A DNA stretch of 22,389 nt, taken from positions 1 to 22,389 of the forward strand of contig QFQM01000069.1 in NCBI GenBank assembly GCA_003243255.1, read 5' to 3'. Numbering within the stretch: position 1 is the first letter of the stretch; each line of letters starts with the position of its first letter. The stretch comes from Flavobacterium psychrophilum. GTDB taxonomy: Bacteria; Bacteroidota; Bacteroidia; Flavobacteriales; Flavobacteriaceae. The position numbers and the translations under genes were made by a program. Shown here piece after piece: positions 1-8,128 of this stretch. The notes beneath the pieces are model-generated. The model was not told where the DNA came from and searched no databases. It saw only the letters and a program-made list of their open reading frames with translations.

Positions 1-1388
1 GCCATCATTGCATTGTAGTTCATATTTTGGTAAATCCCCATTCCGTCCTGTATATTCCCACTATCCAGATCATTAGAAATATCACTCAGGCTCTGCCATT
101 GCCCCTGGTAAATGGCCCATCCCACCAACGCAGCACCCACGGCAGTGGATATCGCTGACCTGACAGGTATCAGCACGGCCATTATTCCCAGCATCTTTTC
201 CTGTGAAAGACCAAGCACCGTATAAAACCATATTCCGATAAATAGCGTTCCCATTCCAAGGCCTTTGATGATCATGGTATATTCCAGGTAGCGGATGTCC
301 ATCTGAGGCTGGATCAGCAGGTACAGGCTTAGTGTGTGTAAGAAAAGACACACAAAACCAAAACTTATATAATATTTGATCGGCCATTGGTATTTAAATC
401 CGAATGATGCCATGATTCCTGCCATGACAATTCCCGGAAGCATCCACAGGTTGATATCGGCATTTATAAGGTTATTATAGCCTAAAATTCCCAAAGTGAA
501 TTGTGAAAATGCGGTAGAGCTTCCAAGGTATATCCCCATAAACAATAACAGGACGGTACCGTGAATGACGTTTTTATGGCTAAAACATTCAAAATGGATC
601 ATTTTTCTTTTCAGGAACTTCTGCCTGTAGATCAGCAGCAAAAACAGAACCAGGCTTAATACTAATGATCCGGTGATGTATGGTGAACTGAACCAGGCCT
701 GCTGCTTCATAAATACAAAGAAATAGGTGAGCAGCATATATGAAGTAGCCAGCAAGATTAGCGAAAGCCAGTCGATCTGATGAAGCGGCATTTTGAAACT
801 GAACCTCTGATTATGCTGAAAGATCAGTGAGAGAAGCGCTATAAGCAACATTAATCCTGTCATCAGAATGTATGGCCTCTCCCAGCTGCCATTATAAACT
901 AGGCTGGAAAAGCAATACCCCGACAATTGTCCGAAGCCTATGGAAAGCGGGTAGAACACAGAATAGAACTTTCCGCGATCGCCGGTAGGAGTGATCATAA
1001 ACATGACCGGTAATAATATTTCGATCATGGGAAACATTTTGAGAAAGCCTATCAAAAGGCTGCACACGACAAGCACCCAGGGATCTTCGGTGGTACCACA
1101 CATATAGGATAGTAATGCCAGCAATATTGAGCACACCATAATAATCTCTTTGCTGCGAAAACGCATCTTTACCCGCATCATGATCATAATCGACAGGCCC
1201 ATACCTATAGAACCTGCATAATATGCCAATGAGATATATTCAGGATAGACCGACATGACACCATAGAGATCAGAGGCGATAGTAGTGTAGGAGCCCGAAA
1301 TCGCCATCATGGGAAAAAGAATGATTATCATGAGAAGCAGCATCAGCGGCTTGGGTACCCAATGGGCAAATGGACCTTTGTTGTACAT
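1..1388 (-). CDS. MFS drug efflux permease (EmrB/DHA2-like), 3' end cut by window
   Basis: Inner-membrane major facilitator pump, probably a proton-driven exporter of toxic compounds working with the EmrA-type adaptor and TolC-type channel encoded just upstream. The reading frame is open from an ATG at 1388 to the window edge, giving 462 codons plus two bases, so the C-terminus is missing. The start MYNKGPFAHWVPKPLMLLLM lies 5 nt after the adaptor stop, which fits tight co-transcription. The translation is hydrophobic throughout, with many membrane segments, for example LIGFLKMFPMIEILLPVMFM and LVLSLVLFLLLIY. The visible length already exceeds 12-helix pumps and fits the usual 14-helix DHA2 size of about 510-530 residues. 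That subfamily call rests on length and operon context; substrate is unknown. Shorter ORFs in other frames of this stretch are shadows. Confidence 0.88.
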   Translation of the reverse strand, partial: MYNKGPFAHWVPKPLMLLLMIIILFPMMAISGSYTTIASDLYGVMSVYPEYISLAYYAGSIGMGLSIMIMMRVKMRFRSKEIIMVCSILLALLSYMCGTTEDPWVLVVCSLLIGFLKMFPMIEILLPVMFMITPTGDRGKFYSVFYPLSIGFGQLSGYCFSSLVYNGSWERPYILMTGLMLLIALLSLIFQHNQRFSFKMPLHQIDWLSLILLATSYMLLTYFFVFMKQQAWFSSPYITGSLVLSLVLFLLLIYRQKFLKRKMIHFECFSHKNVIHGTVLLLFMGIYLGSSTAFSQFTLGILGYNNLINADINLWMLPGIVMAGIMASFGFKYQWPIKYYISFGFVCLFLHTLSLYLLIQPQMDIRYLEYTMIIKGLGMGTLFIGIWFYTVLGLSQEKMLGIMAVLIPVRSAISTAVGAALVGWAIYQGQWQSLSDISNDLDSGNIQDGMGIYQNMNYNAMM

Positions 1389-1393
1389 CTTGT

Positions 1394-2545
1394 TTATTTT
1401 ATATTGATCTCAACGTTCATTCCTGCACGGAGTTTCTTTAACTCTTGCGGCGGATTGTTCTTGGTGAATTCGATGCGCACCGGGATCCGCTGTTGAACCT
1501 TAACAAAATTTCCCGTTGAATTATCGACAGGCACAGCGGCGTACCTGGCCCCTGTTGCGCCGGAAATTGCTGTGATCTTTCCTTCAAATTCTTCACCACC
1601 CAAAGCATCGACCTTAATGCTTGCCAAACCGCCTATCTTAATATTGCCCAGCTGTTTTTCGCGGTAGTTGGCGGTTACCCAGATGTTGTTGATATCTACA
1701 ATGGTTGCAACCTGCTGACTTGCATTCAGCAACTGGCCTACATTCACAGTTCTCCTGCCCATAATTCCGCCATGTGGAGCAGTAATAACAGTATAAGACA
1801 GGTTAAGTTTTGCCATCGCCAATGCATTAGCTGATCTCTTGATCTCAGCATCATTCAGCCCTAATTTGGATTGCACTTCCTGGACTGAAAGCTCGCTGGT
1901 TGTTCTTGAATTGATAACGGACTGGTACTGCGCAATCTGGGCTTCCAGTTGAGCCTTCTGCGCCTCATAATCCGTTTTTATCTGTTCGAACTGCTGTCTG
2001 GTCACAGCCTCATCATTCAACAGATTCTGATATCGTTTAAAATTCTGTTCTGTGTTCCATAAACGGGTTCTTACAGCATCGATATTAGCCTTAGCAGCTT
2101 CTACATTTGCACCGACGGTATACACATTATTCGCTGCTGTTTTCACGGAGCTGGATGTTACATTTTTCGACGCTAGTGCTGACATATAGGCAGCTTCTGC
2201 CTGTCCGAGCTGGGTACGGATTTCCCTATCATCCAGGATCAGTAAGGTGTCGCCTTTCTTTACATATTGGTGTTCGGTGAAACGTATCTCTTTAATATAG
2301 GCGGATACCCGGGTATTAATGGGGTTGATGTAGGATTCGATCTGGGCTGCGTTGGTAAACTTATCGTTACCTACATTAAAATAAGATTGAACAACAAAGT
2401 AAAGACCTCCCAGAACCAGTGCGAGTACCAAAAGGTTAATAATCTTCATACTGTTTCCTTTCTTCTTTTTCTTAGGTTCATGTGACTGGTGCGATTTCTG
2501 TGTATTATGCTCTTCAGGCTTATGATTCTCTGTATCTTGTGACAT
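1394..2545 (-). CDS. HlyD/EmrA-family periplasmic adaptor (membrane fusion protein)
   Basis: Membrane fusion protein that links the MFS pump to the outer membrane channel. It has 383 residues: a charged Lys/His-rich cytoplasmic tail (residues 1-33), one transmembrane anchor around 34-55 (NLLVLALVLGGLYFVVQSYF), a first half lipoyl-like segment with the VSAYIKEIRFTEHQYVKKGD pattern, a long Ala/Gln-rich coiled-coil hairpin (about 110-245), a second lipoyl half (VITAPHGGIMGRRTVNVGQL) and a beta-barrel region ending VPVRIEF and LRAGMNVEI. This order is classic for EmrA. The gene starts 17 nt after the outer membrane factor stop and ends 5 nt before the pump start. The retained N-terminal anchor, rather than a lipoprotein signal, separates it from the RND adaptor at 11388. 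Substrate cannot be read from the sequence. Confidence 0.93.
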   Translation of the reverse strand: MSQDTENHKPEEHNTQKSHQSHEPKKKKKGNSMKIINLLVLALVLGGLYFVVQSYFNVGNDKFTNAAQIESYINPINTRVSAYIKEIRFTEHQYVKKGDTLLILDDREIRTQLGQAEAAYMSALASKNVTSSSVKTAANNVYTVGANVEAAKANIDAVRTRLWNTEQNFKRYQNLLNDEAVTRQQFEQIKTDYEAQKAQLEAQIAQYQSVINSRTTSELSVQEVQSKLGLNDAEIKRSANALAMAKLNLSYTVITAPHGGIMGRRTVNVGQLLNASQQVATIVDINNIWVTANYREKQLGNIKIGGLASIKVDALGGEEFEGKITAISGATGARYAAVPVDNSTGNFVKVQQRIPVRIEFTKNNPPQELKKLRAGMNVEINIK

Positions 2546-2562
2546 TTTATTTCTTTTTTTAA

Positions 2563-3882
2563 TTATTTCAAGCTTCCGCTTTCTCTCAGCAGTTTATAGT
2601 AAGCGTAGACGATGTTGATCTCTGAGTTGGCGAACTGAAGTTCAGCATCCAGTTTGGCATTACTCGCATCGATCAGATCAAGTAATATAGCCAGCTGATT
2701 GTTGTATTTGCTGTTCATGATCCGGTAATTTTCATTTGCTAATCTCATATTGGTATTGAGTGCAATGTTCTGTGTGACGGACTCATTATACTTAATGTAG
2801 GCAGCATTGATCGCAACATCTATAGCCTTCTCGGTTTCATTGACCTGAGCAAGAGCCTTATCTTTTTCAAGCTTTACCTGTTTGATCTTTTTTGGCGTTT
2901 TATACAATGCATCAAGATTAAAATTCAACGACAGTCCACTGCTCCAGCCATTGGAATACATATCCAAAGCTGGTATGACGGTAGTGATGGGTCTGGCAAG
3001 TTTGTTGCCTGCAAAAGCCGACAGCGTTGGAAGCATTTCTGCCTTAGTTATTTTTTCGGTCAGGTTATAAACATCGACCGCTTTTTTAGTGATCTGTAGG
3101 GAAGGATTAAGTTTTCCATACTCTCTATAGTCGCCAATGGACAATACTTTTGGGGTGCTTTCAAGAAGGGTCTCGTCCGGCAAGATCTCTGTTGTCTCGG
3201 TCAGTCCCAAAGCTGTTGTCAGTTGTTTGTTCAGGATCTGTCGGTTGTTATCAACTACTTCTAGAGCCATGTTCAGATTGGATAGCTGCAATTCACCTCT
3301 GATGACATCATTACGAGTTACCATGCCCTGACTATAGAATTTGTTGATATTTTCCAGCCGTTGTTTAGCAAGCTTGATATTCTCCAGATATACAGACCGT
3401 TGGTTGGTCAGTTTATAAAGATCAAGGTAATACCCCAGCGTTAGAAGCTTGATATTTTGTTCACTGGACTGATAATTTAATTCTGCCAATTCTGCACGGA
3501 GTGACTGTGCCTTGATATTGTTCCTTACTGCACCGTCTTTCCATATCAATTCGCTGGCGTCCAGGGAAAAAGTATTACCGAAATGAGGCATCTCAACATT
3601 GGTGAAGTTTGAGAAATTCTTATCCATTATGAATGCATTGCCTATATAATACCCCTGAAGTCCTGCGCTGACATTTGGGAGCTGGGCATCTTTTGCGATC
3701 TCTACACCTTGTTTTGCAATCGCGATGTCTGCCTTTGATATGGCCAGATTAGGATGATTTTGCCTTACAAGTTCAAACAGTTCCGGAACAGATATTTTTT
3801 TTGTTGTTATTTGCTGGGCATTGATACCAATATCAGACACAATGCCTACAGTTAAAGTCATTACTAATGTTTTTATGTTCAT
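2563..3882 (-). CDS. TolC-family outer membrane efflux protein (MFS operon)
   Basis: Outer membrane channel subunit, expected to form a trimeric beta-barrel with a long periplasmic alpha-helical tunnel and to complete the EmrAB-like tripartite system. It has 439 residues, with a signal peptide at about 1-22 ending in INAQQ. Two internally similar helical halves follow, typical of OEP domains: the first starts VPELFELVRQNHPNLAISKA and the second begins near LNPSLQITKKAVDVYN. The C-terminal part NNQLAILLDLIDASNAKLDA matches the usual OEP ending. The gene lies 105 nt downstream of marR and 17 nt upstream of the adaptor. The marR-tolC gap contains a second copy of the putative MarR operator, so this gene may have its own controlled start of transcription. 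A second, unrelated-looking TolC copy lies at 15679. Confidence 0.93.
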   Translation of the reverse strand: MNIKTLVMTLTVGIVSDIGINAQQITTKKISVPELFELVRQNHPNLAISKADIAIAKQGVEIAKDAQLPNVSAGLQGYYIGNAFIMDKNFSNFTNVEMPHFGNTFSLDASELIWKDGAVRNNIKAQSLRAELAELNYQSSEQNIKLLTLGYYLDLYKLTNQRSVYLENIKLAKQRLENINKFYSQGMVTRNDVIRGELQLSNLNMALEVVDNNRQILNKQLTTALGLTETTEILPDETLLESTPKVLSIGDYREYGKLNPSLQITKKAVDVYNLTEKITKAEMLPTLSAFAGNKLARPITTVIPALDMYSNGWSSGLSLNFNLDALYKTPKKIKQVKLEKDKALAQVNETEKAIDVAINAAYIKYNESVTQNIALNTNMRLANENYRIMNSKYNNQLAILLDLIDASNAKLDAELQFANSEINIVYAYYKLLRESGSLK

Positions 3883-3904
3883 CTTATTATTAATTCGTAT
3901 TCAT

Positions 3905-3924
3905 ACGGTTTAAATTCAAACTAT
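3905..3924. promoter_or_regulatory. putative MarR operator, second copy, before the outer membrane factor gene
   Basis: The 20-bp site ACGGTTTAAATTCAAACTAT matches the site upstream of marR, read on the opposite strand, at 17 of 20 positions. Its arms GTTT and AAAC keep the N6 spacing of the first copy. It sits 23-42 bp upstream of the outer membrane factor start. Binding by the MarR protein encoded next to it is inferred from the shared sequence and location. Confidence 0.6.
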
Positions 3925-3987
3925 TTTAATACGTTTATAAATTTTAAATATGCTCTTTATAAAGATTGCTGCTTATTTGTTAAGTGG

Positions 3988-4440
3988 TTATTCGCTGATG
4001 GTATGTAATATCATTTGAAGCTTGATCGTTGTATTTTCGATCTCCTGTATTAAATCAGCAGATAGTAAAGGTGCATAGACCTCTTCCAATAGGGGAATTA
4101 ACCTTTTCTGATAATGTTCACCTTCCTCAGTCAATGAGATCAACTTATTACGCCTGTCCAGCGGGTCGGGGTTTCGTTGCACAAGTCCACGCGAATTCAT
4201 ATTATCAATCAGAGAAGTGATACTGGCTTTATTCCTGTTGGTTTTATCTACAATTTCTTGTTGATTGACGTTGTCTTTATCCCAAAGAATATATAATACT
4301 TCCAGCATCTCGATAGTCAGGTCAAGATCGTGATCTTTCATTTTCTTCATGAACTGAGTGCGTACAGCTTTCCTGATATCCCGCATGGAATCAATTAATT
4401 TTGAGATTTTGGCCAGATCTTTCTGTTGACTAATTTTCAT
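3988..4440 (-). CDS. MarR-family transcriptional regulator of the efflux operon
   Basis: Winged-helix dimeric repressor of 150 residues, the normal MarR length. N- and C-terminal helices for dimerisation flank a central winged helix: recognition region VNQQEIVDKTNRNKASITSL (residues about 59-78) followed by the MarR hallmark wing NPDPLDRRNKLISLTEEG. Such proteins typically repress an adjacent efflux operon and release DNA when a drug or phenolic ligand binds. It is the first gene of the minus-strand efflux operon. A perfect-armed inverted repeat lies 18 bp upstream of its ATG and a copy lies between it and the outer membrane factor gene, so autorepression is likely. The ligand is unknown. The start at 4440 is the first ATG; a TAnnTTTG box only 4 nt upstream raises the possibility of a leaderless transcript. 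Confidence 0.93.
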   Translation of the reverse strand: MKISQQKDLAKISKLIDSMRDIRKAVRTQFMKKMKDHDLDLTIEMLEVLYILWDKDNVNQQEIVDKTNRNKASITSLIDNMNSRGLVQRNPDPLDRRNKLISLTEEGEHYQKRLIPLLEEVYAPLLSADLIQEIENTTIKLQMILHTISE

Positions 4441-4444
4441 TTGG

Positions 4445-4452
4445 CAAAATTA
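4445..4452 (-). promoter_or_regulatory. Bacteroidota -7 box (TAATTTTG) for marR
   Basis: On the minus strand this reads TAATTTTG, a full match to the TAnnTTTG -7 consensus. It lies 4 nt before the marR start codon. No clear -33 TTG is seen at the expected distance; that position falls in the operator at 4458-4477, which would put a bound repressor across the core promoter. Confidence 0.5.
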
Positions 4453-4457
4453 TAAAA

Positions 4458-4477
4458 ATAGTTTGAGTTTAAACTAT
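4458..4477. promoter_or_regulatory. putative MarR operator, first copy, before marR
   Basis: The sequence ATAGTTTGAGTTTAAACTAT has perfect 7-bp arms (ATAGTTT and AAACTAT) separated by 6 bp, and also contains the 10-bp palindrome AGTTTAAACT at 4466-4475. Its size and dyad symmetry suit a MarR dimer. It is immediately upstream of the marR -7 box, and a 17/20 copy occurs at 3905-3924. Confidence 0.7.
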
Positions 4478-4729
4478 ATTGGTTAGTTAAAATTTAAATC
4501 TTTTGACAACAATATATTTCATTGTATCAAAATATTATTTTGTAAACCGAATTTTTAAGATTGATTACGAAATACTTTTATCAAGAACCTTGGTATTACA
4601 TGTAACCAAGTCTATGTACATTTAAGTATATCGTCACTAATATAAATATTTGTAAGGTGAAAAATTTTTAAATCTCTAATTATCAATAAGTGTACAGAAT
4701 ATAGTTCTATTAAGTTTAAAAAGATAATA

Positions 4730-4784
4730 GTCCAAATGTGGCGTTTTTATATTATACAATATGGTTCAGATGTGGAGTTGTTAT
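4730..4784 (+). repeat. imperfect 21-bp direct repeat pair upstream of the GH98 gene
   Basis: Units at 4730-4750 and 4764-4784 agree at 17 of 21 positions, sharing ATGTGG in the centre and TTAT at the end, with a 34-bp period. They lie about 215-270 bp upstream of the GH98 start and about 145-200 bp before its candidate -7 box. A role as activator or repressor site is only a guess. Confidence 0.5.
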
Positions 4785-4927
4785 TTTGGTTTATACGGTT
4801 TTGCAAAAAAATATCTTCCGTCTCCGGTAATTTTCAAGTTTGTATGTAAAAGCTAAAACAACGGCTATCACTAAAAAATCTTACAATAAATTAAATAAAT
4901 GTTAACATAACACTTATTGTTTATCTC

Positions 4928-4935
4928 TATATTTG
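4928..4935 (+). promoter_or_regulatory. candidate -7 box (TATATTTG) for the GH98 gene
   Basis: TATATTTG matches the TAnnTTTG consensus of Bacteroidota and lies 64 nt upstream of the ATG at 5000. No good TTG is present 17-23 bp further upstream, so the promoter may be weak or need an activator. Confidence 0.4.
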
Positions 4936-4999
4936 TTGAGCACTAAAGATGGGGAAATTAATTATTTGTTTCGATTCGTATCATCCAAAATAAATTATT

Positions 5000-7960
5000 A
5001 TGAAAAAAGTAAACATTCTTCATCTGAGAGAAAAGGTCTGTCAGGTTGCTCTAAGTTTTTTGATACTTCTAGCATTTTTGTTCGCAAATCCTGTATTTTC
5101 GCAAAATACAGTTCCCCTGCGTAGGACGGTGTCCCCGCAGCAGCCTATGTACATGATCCACATTGACACGTGGAACTATGCCAATCCCCAAAAGATCATC
5201 GATTTGATCCCTGCCGAGATACGACCTTATGTGGTCATGAACATCTCTCTTTCCATAAGCCATGATGTGCCGACATCAAGATTCAAGGTCGCAGAGTATG
5301 GATATGAAGTGGCAAAATCATGGTTGCGTGTCTGTGCTGAGAACAGGATGTGGACCATGATCCAATGCTCCAGTGGTGGCTTCAGTCAATTCTCGGATAC
5401 CGATCTGTCGGTATATGAGGACTTTTACAAAAATTACCCCAATTTTCTTGGATTTAATTATGCTGAGCAGTTCTGGGGATTTGATGATACCACAGATCCG
5501 CTCTCTCCAAGCTGGAGCTCAAGGATAGCGCATTTTACCAATCTTCTACAGTTGTCTAATAAATATGGAGGATACCTTGTGGTAAGCTGGTGCGGAAACC
5601 AATGGTCACAGAGTATCAATCCGATCGCCATGTTGAAAAGAAATCCACAGTTTGCAGCAGCATGTGCCCAATACAAGCAAAATTATATCCTGTGCGAGAA
5701 GTATACCACCCGAAGCTATAAATTTGATATGGAAAGCCTGGCACTTGGAACTTATCTGTCAGGATATAGTGGTAACTACGGAATCCGTTATGATGATACA
5801 GGCTGGTATGATGATGATGGTAACCATACCGGTTTTACGATGGCTACGGCAGGAGCGCCGGTTTTGGAGCACGCCATGCTTACTGGGCAGACGGTAATTG
5901 ACGGTCCCGAACTGATATGGACACAATGTTTCAGAGAACTTTCGTCAGCGACAACCTCGGACGGTTACCGGGAGAGAAAATGGGGCACTTACGATCAGTT
6001 CAACAACGTAAGCATCGACCTGTTTCGAAAAATAATTGACGGGCATGTGAGGATCCCTACACGCCAGGAAGTGATCAACCGTACGAAGGTAGCTATTGTC
6101 AACAATGTAAGCTCAGGCAACGGTGATGCGATCTATAGCTCACCGCAAACTCTTTTTGACGGGCTGTACAGAATGGATAACGACGGTACCTATCAGAATA
6201 ACCTTAACTTTTTCAAGAAATCCGGAAGGTATCCGACCATTCCTACGGTTTTTCAGCTCAACGACAATGTTGCCAACTCATTCCAGATCAAAGTCAACAA
6301 ATCGGATTATAGCTCTAGATGGCCAACAACCGACAGTAAGATCGCAGAGCTTAATAATCTGTTTCCTCAGGAATATACGGGAAATATCTATGCAGGGCGA
6401 CATGAAAATGGCTGGGTCGTTTACAACCCGTTCAGGAACGGGCAGCAGGCAACCGGAAATATTCCCTTTAAATACAACACCAGTGAATCTATGGACCTTA
6501 CCCTGTCCCAGTATACCTCTGGTGTGATAAAAGAGACGTCCAACCAGCTAAAGATATATCTGAACAATTTCGACAATGTCCTTAATACAGGATTGAAAAC
6601 TGATGTCATCAAGATACATGGCAGCAGTTCAAAGCCGACGTGGTCGTTTACAGACCGTGCTGCACATCAGCCTAGCAATGTGACAGAAGACTGGTCCGGA
6701 GGGATTCTGACCTTGACGATCGCCCACAATGGTCCGCTGGATATTACCGTAAACTGTTCCGGAAATTTCCCGGGAAGGCTGACACAGTATACGGCATCCA
6801 ACATTGTAACACCCGCGTTGCCACCGGTTTATCTGGGTACAAGACAGTACGAAATGGAATGCCTCGAATATAAAAATATAGGACCGATCACCACGAGTGG
6901 TTATAGCGGCAATATCAGAAATTATCATGGTCAGGGATATATCCAGTTTGGAACGAATGCGGCGGCGGCTGTCCGAAAAAGTTTGACCAACATCAATGGT
7001 GGAAACTATACTGTACAGATAAGATATTCTCTAGAAAGCGGCAGTGTGAACAATGTTGGACTATTCGTCAACAATTCCCAGGTGGGCACAATGAGTTTTG
7101 TCTCTACAGGATCATCAAGTACCTGGAATACAGTAGCTCAAAATATTACATTGAATTCCGTAACCAATTCCATCGAACTGAGAGCACTTTCTTCCAATAC
7201 CAATCTTCTATATCTGGATGAGATGACAATTGCTCCTGCCAATGCGGGACAGGATATCTGGCTTGAGGCAGAGTGCGGTAATGTCGGATCATTATGGCAG
7301 ATTCCTCAAAGCAATACAGCTTCCGGAGGTAGATATATCACGATCACTGCAGGAAATAATAGTCTCAACAATGCTCCGTCGAATACGGAAGGTATTGCAA
7401 CATACAATTTCAATGTCGCAGTGTCCGGAACCTACAGTGTTTGGGGAAGATTTCGCGCACCTAGTGCAGATGATGATTCTTTTTGGGTGAAGGTTGATAA
7501 CGGGAACTGGCAAAATATGAACGGTCTGAAGTCGTCAAACGTGTGGACCTGGGATGTGCTGGCCACAGCAAATCTTAGCGCAGGAAGCCACATCCTGCAG
7601 ATCGGTTACCGTGAAGACGGAACGGATCTGGACAAATTGTACATCGGTACAAATTATCCAACAGAGTATGGAGGGAATTCAACAAACTGTCAATCGTTTT
7701 TAGCTGTACAAACTCCGGCATCATCTAGGGCAGAAACTGTCATATATCCGAATCCGGTAAAAAATGAGCTTAATATCAGATATGGAGATGGCGTTGCAAA
7801 AGGTGATGATATCAATATTTATAGCAGTGGAGGACAGTTGGTGCTACGCTCAAAAGTAAGTTCAGAAACTGAAAGATTGGACATCGCACAGCTACCGGCA
7901 GGAGTCTATCTTATCAAGGTTGGTACAACTAATAAACCTTTAAAATTTATAAAGGAATAA
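5000..7960 (+). CDS. secreted GH98-family glycoside hydrolase with CBM-like modules and T9SS sorting domain
   Basis: 986 residues. A signal peptide (about 1-35, FLFANPVFSQ) is followed by the GH98 catalytic (beta/alpha)8 barrel, about 40-370, with the conserved-looking stretches PMYMIHIDTWNYANPQKIID, VVMNISLSISHD, NFLGFNYAEQFWGF, GIRYDDTGWYDD and TVIDGPELIW. Glu156 in NYAEQ is the likely acid; Asp265/266 and Glu304 are candidates for the other active-site acids. A GH98 C-terminal beta domain spans about 370-600. Two CBM6/35-like beta-sandwich modules follow at about 615-747 and 752-885 (paired YEMEC/LYLDEMTI and WLEAEC/DLDKLYIG signatures), then a type A T9SS domain at about 914-986 (VIYPNPVKNELNI, LPAGVYLIKV). 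GH98 members cleave internal beta-1,4-galactosyl bonds of blood-group A/B glycans or complex xylans; which applies here is not visible. It is monocistronic, with no SusC/SusD nearby. Confidence 0.9.
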   Translation: MKKVNILHLREKVCQVALSFLILLAFLFANPVFSQNTVPLRRTVSPQQPMYMIHIDTWNYANPQKIIDLIPAEIRPYVVMNISLSISHDVPTSRFKVAEYGYEVAKSWLRVCAENRMWTMIQCSSGGFSQFSDTDLSVYEDFYKNYPNFLGFNYAEQFWGFDDTTDPLSPSWSSRIAHFTNLLQLSNKYGGYLVVSWCGNQWSQSINPIAMLKRNPQFAAACAQYKQNYILCEKYTTRSYKFDMESLALGTYLSGYSGNYGIRYDDTGWYDDDGNHTGFTMATAGAPVLEHAMLTGQTVIDGPELIWTQCFRELSSATTSDGYRERKWGTYDQFNNVSIDLFRKIIDGHVRIPTRQEVINRTKVAIVNNVSSGNGDAIYSSPQTLFDGLYRMDNDGTYQNNLNFFKKSGRYPTIPTVFQLNDNVANSFQIKVNKSDYSSRWPTTDSKIAELNNLFPQEYTGNIYAGRHENGWVVYNPFRNGQQATGNIPFKYNTSESMDLTLSQYTSGVIKETSNQLKIYLNNFDNVLNTGLKTDVIKIHGSSSKPTWSFTDRAAHQPSNVTEDWSGGILTLTIAHNGPLDITVNCSGNFPGRLTQYTASNIVTPALPPVYLGTRQYEMECLEYKNIGPITTSGYSGNIRNYHGQGYIQFGTNAAAAVRKSLTNINGGNYTVQIRYSLESGSVNNVGLFVNNSQVGTMSFVSTGSSSTWNTVAQNITLNSVTNSIELRALSSNTNLLYLDEMTIAPANAGQDIWLEAECGNVGSLWQIPQSNTASGGRYITITAGNNSLNNAPSNTEGIATYNFNVAVSGTYSVWGRFRAPSADDDSFWVKVDNGNWQNMNGLKSSNVWTWDVLATANLSAGSHILQIGYREDGTDLDKLYIGTNYPTEYGGNSTNCQSFLAVQTPASSRAETVIYPNPVKNELNIRYGDGVAKGDDINIYSSGGQLVLRSKVSSETERLDIAQLPAGVYLIKVGTTNKPLKFIKE

Positions 7961-7989
7961 TCTATATTCCAGTAATAAAAATAAAACAC

Positions 7990-8030
7990 AGAGGCTGTCC
8001 AATTTTTTGGGCGGTCTCTTTGTTTTTTTT
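7990..8030 (+). terminator. rho-independent terminator after the GH98 gene
   Basis: An 11-bp stem (7990-8000 with 8009-8019, three G-U pairs) closes an 8-nt loop AATTTTTT and is followed by TTGTTTTTTTT up to 8030. It lies 29 nt after the GH98 stop. Confidence 0.85.
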
Positions 8031-8076
8031 AATAGATATTATAATGGAACAGTAATAAGTTCACAAGAGTTTGTAA

Positions 8077-8105
8077 AAGGGCGGTAATGATTCATAGCCG
8101 CCCTT
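8077..8105 (-). terminator. terminator hairpin after the dehydrogenase gene
   Basis: Perfect 8-bp stem AAGGGCGG / CCGCCCTT (8077-8084 with 8098-8105) around a 13-nt loop. On the minus strand it ends in TTTT and lies 23 nt after the dehydrogenase stop. The U tract is short, so strength is moderate; it may also act on the plus strand as a backup to the terminator at 7990. Confidence 0.65.
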
Positions 8106-8128
8106 ATATTGTAGCTCAGTAAATTGTA

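Larger units (their letters stand above)
4441..4999. other. divergent intergenic region between marR and the GH98 gene
   Basis: 559 bp, very AT-rich, with no credible gene. At the marR end it holds the operator and -7 box. In the middle are two imperfect 21-bp direct repeats (4730-4750 and 4764-4784). At the GH98 end there is a TATATTTG -7 match at 4928-4935. A 63-codon frame beginning with TTG at 4933 overlaps the GH98 start and is not believed. Confidence 0.8.

Noticed and set aside
892..1134. 80-codon minus-strand frame inside the MFS gene
   Set aside because: An alternative frame of the same strand; the long open hydrophobic frame from 1388 to the edge is the real gene.
4933..5124. 63-codon frame overlapping the GH98 start
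   Set aside because: Starts at TTG inside the candidate -7 box and overlaps the GH98 signal peptide in another frame.
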